DNA of 7,817 nt, from positions 19,718 through 27,534 of the forward strand of contig DEMY01000028.1 of NCBI GenBank assembly GCA_002359425.1, written 5' to 3'. This DNA comes from Clostridiales bacterium UBA2658. Lineage in GTDB: Bacteria; Bacillota; Clostridia; Oscillospirales; Oscillospiraceae. Positions within the stretch are counted from its first letter, which is position 1, and the number at the start of each line of letters is the position of its first letter. The translations under genes and the position numbers were made by a program. The notes under the pieces are model-generated. The model was not told the DNA's origin. It made no database searches and saw only the letters and a list, made by a program, of their open reading frames with translations. Positions 1-6,215 of the stretch are shown here, in pieces.

Positions 1-824
1 GTCATGATGATTCCGCCGATGATGCGGGTCGAAAGGCCCCACGAGGTCTGGTGCGGGAGCGCGGTCTTGTTTTCCTTGTCCGAGAAGGTGATGCCGAAAG
101 CCCTGGCGAAGCCGTCCCCAAAATAGTGGCTGGGACCGGATTGCAGCGCCTTGCGGTCGTGCATCATGCACTCGATGGTATAGGTTCGCTCGGCGCCGGC
201 AAACTTTTCCTTGTCGGTCTTACAGCCGCGCACAACGGGCATGGCGAGATAGTGCTCGCACAGGTCCGCGTAGGTTTCGAGCTGCTGCTCGGTTTCCTTG
301 ATGGCCTCCTCGGCGGTGGCATGGAGTGTGTGGCCCTCCTGCCAGAGAAATTCGCGGCCACGCAGAAACGGGCGGGTGGTCTTTTCCCAGCGCAGGACGC
401 TGCACCACTGGTTATAAAGGCAGGGCAGATCGCGCCACGAATGGACGATATGGCTCCAGTGCTCGCAGAAAAGCGTTTCGGATGTCGGCCGGATGCAGAG
501 CTTCTCAGGCAGCTCCTCGCTGCCGCCAAGCGTTACCCACGCGCACTCCGGCGCGAAGCCCTCGACGTGGTCCTTTTCCTTTTGCAGCAGGCTTTCCGGG
601 ATGAGAAGCGGCATGGAGACGTTTTCGTGGCCGGTGGCTTTAAATTTCCCGTCCAGAATCCCCATGATGTTTTCCCAGATCGCGTAGCCGTAGGGACGGA
701 GAATGTAGAGTCCCTTGACGCCGGAGTAGTCAACAAGCTCCGCCTTGGTGCACACGTCGGTGAACCACTGGGCAAAATCGACCTCCATATCGGTGATCTG
801 TTCGACCTTTTTATCAGCAGCCAT
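1..824 (-). CDS. proS: Prolyl-tRNA synthetase (archaeal/eukaryotic-type), N-terminal 274 residues; cut by the window edge
   Basis: Cytoplasmic class II aminoacyl-tRNA synthetase that attaches proline to tRNA-Pro using ATP. The reverse-strand frame is open from the ATG at 824-822 to the window edge, giving 274 codons; the 3' part lies outside. Visible family landmarks are [15 protein letters not shown] (about 39-53), the [16 protein letters not shown] segment (65-80), RPTSETLF (112-119), the motif 2 arginine region [20 protein letters not shown] (145-164), and [12 protein letters not shown] (259-270). The [12 protein letters not shown] version of motif 2 and the early N-terminus fit the archaeal/eukaryotic-like ProRS of roughly 480 residues rather than the longer bacterial type with an inserted editing domain (family knowledge). 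An AAAGGA ribosome binding site at 838-843 precedes the ATG by 13 nt, a little far. The gene has its own promoter and a long leader. Identity is clear; only the C-terminal half is unseen. Confidence 0.96.
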   Translation of the reverse strand, partial: MAADKKVEQITDMEVDFAQWFTDVCTKAELVDYSGVKGLYILRPYGYAIWENIMGILDGKFKATGHENVSMPLLIPESLLQKEKDHVEGFAPECAWVTLGGSEELPEKLCIRPTSETLFCEHWSHIVHSWRDLPCLYNQWCSVLRWEKTTRPFLRGREFLWQEGHTLHATAEEAIKETEQQLETYADLCEHYLAMPVVRGCKTDKEKFAGAERTYTIECMMHDRKALQSGPSHYFGDGFARAFGITFSDKENKTALPHQTSWGLSTRIIGGIIM

Positions 825-1061
825 AGTAAAGTTTCGTTCCTTTCGATCGGCGCTACAGTGTATCTAATAATCGTCTGAATGACCAATGGCGAGAGATCTT
901 TTTGTCTGGCAACCGGTTTTACGCCAGCATCCTGACGGATTCGGGCAAAAACGAAAAGCGCCGGACGGAAATGACCCGCCATTTACATTTTGACAAGGAT
1001 CCGACACGCCGTATGCCCGGCAAATATTCCGGGCCTTCTGTCGTTATTCATTTGATACGAT
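825..1061 (-). promoter_or_regulatory. Long proS 5' leader with potential alternative RNA folds
   Basis: About 237 nt separate the predicted transcription start from the proS ATG, much longer than a plain leader. Read on the minus strand it holds an early two-tier stem: inner GCCCGG/CCGGGC (arms 1029-1034 and 1015-1020, 8-nt loop) and outer CGACA/TGTCG (1039-1043 with 1002-1006). A terminator-like stem follows, then a CTGGC/GCCAG hairpin nearer the gene. I looked for the T-box consensus (TGGNACCGCG) expected of many Firmicute synthetase leaders and did not find it. I recognise no riboswitch class. A regulatory role is inferred from leader length and pairing only. Confidence 0.4.
947..1009 (-). 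terminator. Possible attenuator-type terminator in the proS leader
   Basis: On the minus strand, GCGT-(GT bulge)-CGGAT (1009 down to 999) can pair with GTCCGGCGC (966 down to 958). This makes nine pairs, including two G-U pairs, around a 32-nt loop. The T-rich run TTTTCGTTTTT (957-947) follows directly. The 5' arm shares bases 1002-1006 with the upstream CGACA/TGTCG stem, so the two folds exclude each other, as in attenuation. The large loop, bulge and interrupted T-run make it a weak terminator by ordinary criteria, so this is only a candidate. Confidence 0.25.
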
Positions 1062-1067
1062 TTATAT

Positions 1068-1096
1068 ATTTTATCTATTCGAGACGGGCTTGTCAA
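1068..1096 (-). promoter_or_regulatory. Sigma-A-type promoter for proS
   Basis: Read on the minus strand, a perfect -35 TTGACA (1096-1091) is followed after exactly 17 bp by TAAAAT (1073-1068) as -10. The predicted start of transcription is near 1061. It points towards proS and away from the small plus-strand gene. No other minus-strand gene lies between it and proS. Confidence 0.75.
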
Positions 1097-1119
1097 GAAC
1101 AAACGGTTCCGCGCCGCCG

Positions 1120-1125
1120 TATGAT
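1120..1125 (+). promoter_or_regulatory. Possible -10 element for the small plus-strand gene
   Basis: TATGAT matches the -10 consensus at five of six positions and would start RNA near 1132. That leaves about 29 nt before the GTG at 1161, with the GGGAGG ribosome binding site inside that leader. No good -35 sits 16-18 bp upstream (GAACAA is there), so the call is tentative. Confidence 0.3.
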
Positions 1126-1160
1126 GGGACGTAATGAAAAATCAATGGGAGGCAAAGCCC

Positions 1161-1466
1161 GTGAGCGCATTTGCAAAATTTTATTTCCGCCCATCGAAGG
1201 GCGAAAAGATACACACGGTGGTCGTGCCGCGCGAAGACGAGAGCTGCGGCATTTTCGGCAGGGTCACGGACGGAGAGGCTCCCGTTTCCGGGGCCTTCGT
1301 GCTGCTTTTTGAAACCGAAGGGACGCAGGCCGGGCCGCTCGTTTCCTCCGTCACCACTGACGAGGACGGCTCCTTCGCCTTCGGCCCGCTTGCGGAGAGC
1401 AAGCTCTATCTCGTCAAGGTGTATAAGGACGGCGTCAAGCTAAGAGAACTCGAGATCAGCGTTTAA
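1161..1466 (+). CDS. Small transthyretin-like/carboxypeptidase-regulatory-type beta-sandwich protein, 101 aa
   Basis: Function unknown. The C-terminal two thirds read like a carboxypeptidase regulatory-like (transthyretin/prealbumin-type) domain: CGIFGRVTDGEAPVSGAFVLLF (about 29-50), then a loop, then TTDEDGSFAFGPL (69-81) and LYLVKVYKDG (85-94), the typical G-x-V-x-D-G-x-P-V-x-G-A and T-D-x-D-G-x-F-x-F pattern. No signal peptide or membrane segment is seen, so it is probably cytoplasmic, unusual for a fold often found in secreted multidomain proteins. I chose GTG at 1161 because GGGAGG (1147-1152) lies 8 nt upstream. The in-frame ATG at 1134 has no good ribosome binding site and would sit at the predicted start of transcription. 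It stands alone, divergent from proS and convergent with the S41 protease gene, with a terminator 1 nt after its stop. Confidence 0.8.
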   Translation: MSAFAKFYFRPSKGEKIHTVVVPREDESCGIFGRVTDGEAPVSGAFVLLFETEGTQAGPLVSSVTTDEDGSFAFGPLAESKLYLVKVYKDGVKLRELEISV

Positions 1467-1467
1467 G

Positions 1468-1493
1468 CGGGGCCTTTCGGCCCCGTTCCTTTT
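1468..1493 (+). terminator. Intrinsic terminator of the small plus-strand gene
   Basis: A perfect 7-bp stem CGGGGCC/GGCCCCG (1468-1474 with 1479-1485), loop TTTC, then the T-rich tail TTCCTTTT (1486-1493), starts 1 nt after the TAA at 1464-1466. The tail overlaps the complement of the convergent S41 gene's stop. On the opposite strand the stem is followed by CTTAAACG rather than a T-run, so it works best in the plus direction. Confidence 0.9.
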
Positions 1494-2808
1494 ATGATGT
1501 GCTGCCAACCAGCGAAAGGCACTTTACAAGCGCGTCCTCGTTTGCCTTGATGGGATAGTCCGGCACGGTGCCGGTCTCCTCGTTGCAGCTCCCGTCGGGG
1601 TTCAGGCCGTTTGACGCGCTGAAGCGGATGCAGATGCCGCTGTGCAACAGGCAGAAAACAATTGGATTCTGACCGATGCCGTCTCCGCCCGTTGTCTCTC
1701 CCACCAGCGTTGCAAAACCAGTCGCCTTGCAAAACGCGACGAAAGCTTCCGAGGCCGAGTAGTTCTCTTTGTCCACAAGCAACCAAAAGCGGCCCGAATA
1801 GAGCGGCTGCGCATTTGATGGGTAAAAAGTCCAGCTGCGATCTATAAAATACCGGGCGTTTTCAATATCATCGGCGCGAAGACCCGGGAGCGTCTTTTTC
1901 GGTAGCAACGAGATCGGCGCCACATCTTCTTGGTAACAATTCGTAATGTAGGTTTTGCAAATGTCACCGTTAATCAGCTCATAGTTTTCCATCGTCACAG
2001 ACTCGCGGAGATTGGGGCAGACGATCGCATTCGACCAATAGCCGTCACTTCCGCCGGGATTTCCACGGATGTCGATAATGCAGTTTTTTATATGTTCCGT
2101 TTCAAGTCTTGCAAAGAATTCTGACAGTGCGTTATATTCGTCGTTTTCGAAATCGAAATAAGTATTCATATATCCGATCTTTACATAAGCGGCAGAATCC
2201 TCAGGATAATCGCGAAAAGTCAGATTGTCTTCACGATTGCCGTAAACCGCTGGAGAATCTTTCACTCTACTCTGAAAAACACTGTCCCTTATACCGTCAT
2301 CATAGAACCTTGTAGCGGCGGGCATCGTGAGCTGGCTGTAATTATAAGCTGCCATTAAATTGTCCCACTGTTTTAACGCCGGTTTAGAAACCGAATAGTA
2401 CAATTTGTAAAGATCATCATTCAATACACTGAGATGCCCCGTTCCCCCAAACGCTGAAATGCAGGGGCCGACAACATAATTATTGAAATCCTGCGGCGTT
2501 TTCGCGTAAGGGATATTGTAATAATACCGCCTTTTTTCATTCTCCGCGTTTTTCCCCGTGATTCGCTGGGCAGCGTTCAGCATCGGGTACTCGTTTTCGA
2601 GCAGGTCCCAGAGGGATTTGTAGTCCTCTACATATTCCGGGTTCGCCCCGTCGAGCTTTACGCTCCATAGCGGGTCGTCGTTATGCTTCACCTCCGGCAT
2701 CCGCTCCCCGCAGCCCGCAAGAGGCGAAAAAAGCACTAGCGCCAAAATGAGCGCGAGCGCTTTTTGAAACCGATTTTTTCTTATAGCCGTATCCTCCCCT
2801 GCGCGCAT
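1492..2808 (-). CDS. Lipoprotein S41-family (tail-specific/tricorn-like) peptidase
   Basis: Probable membrane-anchored serine protease on the outer face of the cell. Numbering from the ATG at 2808 (438 aa), a basic stretch RKNRFQK (10-16) and a hydrophobic core lead to the lipobox LAGC, with the lipid-bearing Cys at 33. Core motifs are GGTGHLSVL with a likely catalytic His125, IIDIRGNPGG (244-253), and ENYSASEAF with the likely nucleophile Ser351. GETTGGDG (370-377) follows, then GTVPDYPI. The position 25 residues after the serine, Lys in CtpA/Prc-type members, is Asp376 here, so it fits the Ser-His-Glu S41 members (tricorn/IRBP-like) better. No PDZ domain is evident. The start is uncertain: the longest frame begins with TTG at 2850, inside the promoter, whereas the best-spaced start is an ATA at 2784; 2808 is the nearest standard codon. 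The middle of the gene is AT-richer than its neighbours. Specific substrate unknown. Confidence 0.82.
   Translation of the reverse strand: MRAGEDTAIRKNRFQKALALILALVLFSPLAGCGERMPEVKHNDDPLWSVKLDGANPEYVEDYKSLWDLLENEYPMLNAAQRITGKNAENEKRRYYYNIPYAKTPQDFNNYVVGPCISAFGGTGHLSVLNDDLYKLYYSVSKPALKQWDNLMAAYNYSQLTMPAATRFYDDGIRDSVFQSRVKDSPAVYGNREDNLTFRDYPEDSAAYVKIGYMNTYFDFENDEYNALSEFFARLETEHIKNCIIDIRGNPGGSDGYWSNAIVCPNLRESVTMENYELINGDICKTYITNCYQEDVAPISLLPKKTLPGLRADDIENARYFIDRSWTFYPSNAQPLYSGRFWLLVDKENYSASEAFVAFCKATGFATLVGETTGGDGIGQNPIVFCLLHSGICIRFSASNGLNPDGSCNEETGTVPDYPIKANEDALVKCLSLVGSTS
2793..2799 (-). promoter_or_regulatory. Strong ribosome binding site that questions the S41 gene start
   Basis: GGGGAGG on the minus strand lies inside the reading frame, after the ATG at 2808. 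Exactly 8 nt downstream is ATA (2784-2782), in frame and opening the sequence (M/I)RKNRFQKALALILALVL, a textbook lipoprotein signal peptide start. No ATG, GTG or TTG lies at a usable distance after this site. Confidence 0.55.
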
Positions 2809-2822
2809 ATCGCACAAGTATG

Positions 2823-2850
2823 AGTATACCAGCTTTTCTTTAAATTTCAA
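2823..2850 (-). promoter_or_regulatory. Sigma-A-type promoter for the S41 protease gene
   Basis: On the minus strand, -35 TTGAAA (2850-2845), a 16-bp spacer and -10 TATACT (2828-2823) are close to consensus. The predicted RNA start is near 2816. It sits immediately after the TAA of the upstream CPBP gene (2857-2855), so the S41 gene can be expressed apart from the mutS run. The TTG at 2850 is part of this -35 and cannot be a start on this transcript. Confidence 0.65.
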
Positions 2851-2854
2851 GAGT

Positions 2855-3562
2855 TTACATTGTGGATGCGGCAGTCGCCAGCGCGTTTATGAGCATGTGC
2901 AAAAACACCGGCATCCAGATGCAGTTAGTCTTTTCATACAGCCATGCGAGCGCGTAGCCCGCCGGGAGATATTCGAGCATATAAATGAGCGCCATCCAGT
3001 CCTGCTGCCCGAGCGCGTATTCCCAGACATGGTAAAACGCGAAAAGGCCCATGGAGAGGACAAACGCGAGCGTCCGGTGCTTCGCACGCAGGGAGCCAAA
3101 CAGCACGCCGCGAAATAACACTTCCTCCACTAACGGCGCGAGAAAGACCGTAATGCCCAGCATCACCTGCGGATATTGCTTCACGAGCGAGTTGACCGCG
3201 TCGTTATTCGGGTTCGACGCCTTGTCGCCCAAAACGAGGAAAATGACCGCTGCCGCGAGGTAGGTCAGGAGCAAACACATGACGTATGCAAGGAAAAAAC
3301 CCAACGCGTTTTTCGCCCAGTTGTCGCACAAAATGTCGTAGCCCGCGCGCAGATAGCTCCAAAAAGCGATCAGACAGAAAGCAACGCCCGCGCTGTAATA
3401 GCCGATAGTCGCATAAAGCTCGTTTCCGCCGTTCGGCGCATATTGCAGGTACATGGCGGCGAAAAGCGGGATGACGAAAACGTGCAAGGGCAGGTAGATG
3501 TACCCCGCAATGCGCTGTCCCTTCGTGGTCGTGTCGAGAAAGCCAGTGATCACGATCTTCAA
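2855..3562 (-). CDS. CPBP-family intramembrane glutamic endopeptidase (CAAX protease/Abi type), 235 aa
   Basis: Polytopic membrane protease of the CPBP (CAAX processing or bacteriocin-processing, Abi) family. About seven hydrophobic segments are seen near 18-40, 50-71, 86-112, 132-157, 163-180, 188-208 and 213-231. All three family motifs are present: EEVLFRG with the Glu pair at 146-147 and Arg151, FAFYH (174-178), and HMLIN (222-226). The active site therefore looks intact. Bacterial relatives process or protect against small peptides, or have no known substrate; nothing here identifies one. The start is TTG at 3562, sharing TTGA with the mutS stop, with GAAGG spaced 7 nt upstream; a GTG three codons in is less well placed. 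The overlap implies cotranscription and translational coupling with mutS, though a mechanistic link to mismatch repair would be surprising. Confidence 0.88.
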   Translation of the reverse strand: MKIVITGFLDTTTKGQRIAGYIYLPLHVFVIPLFAAMYLQYAPNGGNELYATIGYYSAGVAFCLIAFWSYLRAGYDILCDNWAKNALGFFLAYVMCLLLTYLAAAVIFLVLGDKASNPNNDAVNSLVKQYPQVMLGITVFLAPLVEEVLFRGVLFGSLRAKHRTLAFVLSMGLFAFYHVWEYALGQQDWMALIYMLEYLPAGYALAWLYEKTNCIWMPVFLHMLINALATAASTM

Positions 3563-6162
3563 ACGTCCACCTTCTTTTTTAACTCGTATAAAAGGTTCAT
3601 AGCTTCAATTGGCGTCATGGTGTCCAGGCTCGCCTCGCGCAGACGGGTCTTGATTTCATCCGACCCGACGTCCGTGAACGAAAGCTGGCCCTCGCCGTCT
3701 GCCTGCTTTTTCGCCGGCGCCGCGACGGGCAGCTTTTCCTCCAATTCCTTTAAACAGACCTTCGCGCGGGAAATGACTGCGTCCGGCACACCCGCGAGCT
3801 TTGCAACCTCAATGCCGTAGCTGTCGTCGGCGGCGCCCGGGACGATCTTTCTCAAAAAAATGAGGTCGCCACCGCGCTTTTTCGCTGTGATGCTGTAATT
3901 TTTGACGCCAGCAAGCTGACCTTCCAGCTCGGACAACTCGTGGTAGTGTGTTGCGAACATGGTCTTTGCACCAAGTTTTTTGCGGTCGGCGCAGTATTCG
4001 AGCACCGCGCGGGCCATGGCCATGCCGTCGTAGGTCGAAGTGCCGCGACCGAAATCGTCGAGAATAATCAGGCTCCGGGATGTCGCAGCCTTCAAAATGT
4101 CCGCGACCTCGGTCATTTCGACCATGAAGGTGCTGCGTCCCCCGGCGAGGTCATCGGATGCGCCGATGCGCGTGAAAACGCGGTCCACAACGCCGATAAC
4201 GGCACTTTTGGCCGGGACAAAGCCACCCATCTGCGCCATGAGGACGATCAAGGCCGTCTGGCGCATATAGGTCGATTTGCCCGCCATATTGGGGCCGGTT
4301 ATGATGGCGACGCGGTCGTCGGCGGTGTTGAGGAACACGTCGTTCGGGACAAAGAGCGAGTCCGTCTGCGCGACCTCGACAACCGGGTGACGGCCCGCTT
4401 TGAGGTCGAGCGCACCCGAAAGGTCGATCTCCGGGGCGCTGTACCCGTTTTTGAGGGCGACCTCTGCGAGCGAGCACACAGCGTCGATCTGGGCCACCGC
4501 GTCGGCCAGCGCCTGAATGCGCGTGACCTCGGCGGCAACCCTCCGGCGAATTTCGTCAAAGTATTTGTACTCCAGATCGGCGATGCTGTCGCGCGCCGTA
4601 ATGAGCGTGTTTTCAAGGTTTTTCAGTTCTTCTGTGTAGAAACGCTCGCTTGTCGAGAGGGTCTGGCGGCGGATGTAGTCCTCCGGCACGTTTTCCGAAA
4701 ACGCGCGGGGAATGTCTATGTAGTAGCCGAAAACGCGGTTGTAGCCGACCTTTAATTTTTTAACGCCGGTGCGCTCCCGCTCGCGCTGCTCAAGCTCTGC
4801 GATCATCTGCGCGCCGTTGTCCCGGACATTCCGAAGCCGGTCAACTTCCTCACAGTAACCCTCGCGCAGAATGCCGCCCTCGCGCACAGAAAACGGCGGC
4901 TCGTCGCAGACAGCCCGCGCGATGAGTGCCGGAATTTCGGAGACGGGGTCGGTCGCCGCAAGCTCCTTGAGCATGTGGCTTTTTTTGCCGTCCAGAAGCT
5001 TTGAAAGCGCCGGCAGCGCGGCGCAGTAGCGGCCAAGCGCCTGTAGGTCGCGCCCATTCGCCGTCCCGTAGACCGCGCGGCCCACGAGACGCTGGATGTC
5101 GCCGACGTCACGCAGCGTTTCGATGATTTCGCCCCGCGCCACATTGTCGTCGTAAAGCTCCCGTACCGCCGACTGGCGGCGGCGGATGGTCGTTGGAGAC
5201 AGAAGCGGTCGCTCCACCCACGCGCGCAGAAGGCGCCCGCCCATCGGCGTTTTCGTCTTGTCGAGCACCCAGAGAAGACTGCCCTTTTTCTCGCCCGTGC
5301 GGAGGTTTTCGGTCAGCTCCAAATTGCGGCGCGTCGTGTAGTCAAGCTCCATATAGCGGCCCGCCGAAAAGACGTCCAGCGTGTTGATATGCGAAATATC
5401 AAACTTCTGCGTCTCGATAATGTAGCTCAAAAGCCCGCCGACCGCGCGCACAGCGGCCGGCTCCCCGCCTAAGCCGAGCGTGTCCACGTCCGGGGCGTTA
5501 ATGTGCTCGCAGGCCATCGCCGCGCCCGCCATGTAGTCAAAGCGGGAGTCTCCGTCCTCAAGCATACACGAAAGCTTTTTCGAGAGAAATTCCAAAAGCG
5601 TTTCGTTTTTCAAAGCGCCCGCGCTCAAAACAGCCTCTCTGGGCAGAAAGCGCGAAAGCTCGTTCATAAGGTGCGTCACAGGGTCCTCCGCAAAGGCCGA
5701 AACGCAAAATTCGCCGGTGGACACGTCGCAGAAGGACGCCGCTCCGGCGGTCTCGTCGAGGTAGACGGCGCAGACATAGTTCGAGCGGCCCTCTTCGAGC
5801 ATGGAGCTTTCCGTGACCGTTCCGGGCGTGATGATGCGGATGACGTCGCGGTCAACCAAGCCCTTTGCAAGCGCCGGGTCCTCAAGCTGCTCGCAGATCG
5901 CGACCTTGTAGCCCTTTTGAATAAGCCGGGCGATATACGCCTCGCAGGAATGGTACGGGATGCCGCACATCGGCGTGCGCTCCTCGGGATTTTCGACTGT
6001 GCGGTCGCGCGTCGTTAAAGCCAGCTCCAGTTCGCGCGAAGCCGTGACCGCATCCTCGTCGAACATCTCGTAAAAGTCGCCGAGCCGGAAGAAGAGAAGG
6101 CAGTCCCCGTACTGCGCCTTGATCTGTTTATATTGCTTTTTCATGGGAGTAAGCTCCGCCAT
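3559..6162 (-). CDS. mutS: DNA mismatch repair protein MutS, 867 aa
   Basis: Cytoplasmic mismatch-recognition ATPase; with MutL it starts repair of replication errors. From the start used here, the mismatch-binding motif GDFYEMF has Phe30 and Glu32. Connector, lever and clamp regions follow, and the ABC-type ATPase shows Walker A GPNMAGKST (623-631), DDLAGGRSTFMVEM (670-683), Walker B/signature LIILDDFGRGTS (698-709) and FATHYHE (736-742). QLSF (826-829) near the C-terminus resembles the beta-clamp binding motif of Bacillus MutS, and TPIEAMNLLYELKKKV (850-865) is the usual C-terminal oligomerisation helix. Length is normal for MutS1. ATG 6162 is chosen because GGAGG (6170-6174) lies 8 nt upstream; the frame extends back to a TTG at 6249, inside miaB, and an ATG at 6177 lacks a ribosome binding site. 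It lies 53 nt after miaB and overlaps the CPBP gene by 4 nt. Confidence 0.98.
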   Translation of the reverse strand: MAELTPMKKQYKQIKAQYGDCLLFFRLGDFYEMFDEDAVTASRELELALTTRDRTVENPEERTPMCGIPYHSCEAYIARLIQKGYKVAICEQLEDPALAKGLVDRDVIRIITPGTVTESSMLEEGRSNYVCAVYLDETAGAASFCDVSTGEFCVSAFAEDPVTHLMNELSRFLPREAVLSAGALKNETLLEFLSKKLSCMLEDGDSRFDYMAGAAMACEHINAPDVDTLGLGGEPAAVRAVGGLLSYIIETQKFDISHINTLDVFSAGRYMELDYTTRRNLELTENLRTGEKKGSLLWVLDKTKTPMGGRLLRAWVERPLLSPTTIRRRQSAVRELYDDNVARGEIIETLRDVGDIQRLVGRAVYGTANGRDLQALGRYCAALPALSKLLDGKKSHMLKELAATDPVSEIPALIARAVCDEPPFSVREGGILREGYCEEVDRLRNVRDNGAQMIAELEQRERERTGVKKLKVGYNRVFGYYIDIPRAFSENVPEDYIRRQTLSTSERFYTEELKNLENTLITARDSIADLEYKYFDEIRRRVAAEVTRIQALADAVAQIDAVCSLAEVALKNGYSAPEIDLSGALDLKAGRHPVVEVAQTDSLFVPNDVFLNTADDRVAIITGPNMAGKSTYMRQTALIVLMAQMGGFVPAKSAVIGVVDRVFTRIGASDDLAGGRSTFMVEMTEVADILKAATSRSLIILDDFGRGTSTYDGMAMARAVLEYCADRKKLGAKTMFATHYHELSELEGQLAGVKNYSITAKKRGGDLIFLRKIVPGAADDSYGIEVAKLAGVPDAVISRAKVCLKELEEKLPVAAPAKKQADGEGQLSFTDVGSDEIKTRLREASLDTMTPIEAMNLLYELKKKVDV

Positions 6163-6182
6163 GGTTTCTGCCTCCATTTTTT

Positions 6183-6197
6183 GCGCCCGGCGGGCGC
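6183..6197 (-). other. GC-rich hairpin between miaB and mutS
   Basis: GCGCCC and GGGCGC form a perfect 6-bp stem around a 3-nt loop in the 53-nt gap. In the transcript it is followed by AAAAAA and then the mutS ribosome binding site, so it is not an intrinsic terminator. It could affect mRNA stability or the miaB:mutS expression ratio, or be a trivial product of GC richness. Confidence 0.45.
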
Positions 6198-6215
6198 GAA
6201 GTGCCGCTCCCGCCG

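Noticed and set aside
51..878. Long plus-strand reading frame (275 codons) opposite proS
   Set aside because: It is antisense to a clearly recognisable ProRS, resembles no protein family, and is a by-product of GC-rich codon use.
983..1051. 22-codon proS leader peptide for ribosome-mediated attenuation
   Set aside because: It has no ribosome binding site, starts about 10 nt from the RNA start, and contains only one proline codon.
825..1061. T-box riboswitch ahead of proS
   Set aside because: The TGGNACCGCG T-box core is absent, and no specifier stem was recognised.
1134..1160. ATG 1134 as start of the small plus-strand gene
   Set aside because: No good ribosome binding site precedes it, it coincides with the likely RNA start, and GTG 1161 has GGGAGG at 8 nt.
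902..1312. Plus-strand frame of 136 codons across the proS leader and into the small gene
   Set aside because: It overlaps the small beta-sandwich gene in another frame, has no family resemblance, and crosses the proS promoter.
3940..4755. Long plus-strand reading frame opposite mutS; likewise 5503-6018
   Set aside because: Both lie fully within conserved MutS coding sequence on the other strand, lack family motifs, and are typical GC-rich antisense shadows.
6183..6197. Intrinsic terminator between miaB and mutS
   Set aside because: The stem is followed by A residues in the transcript, not U residues.
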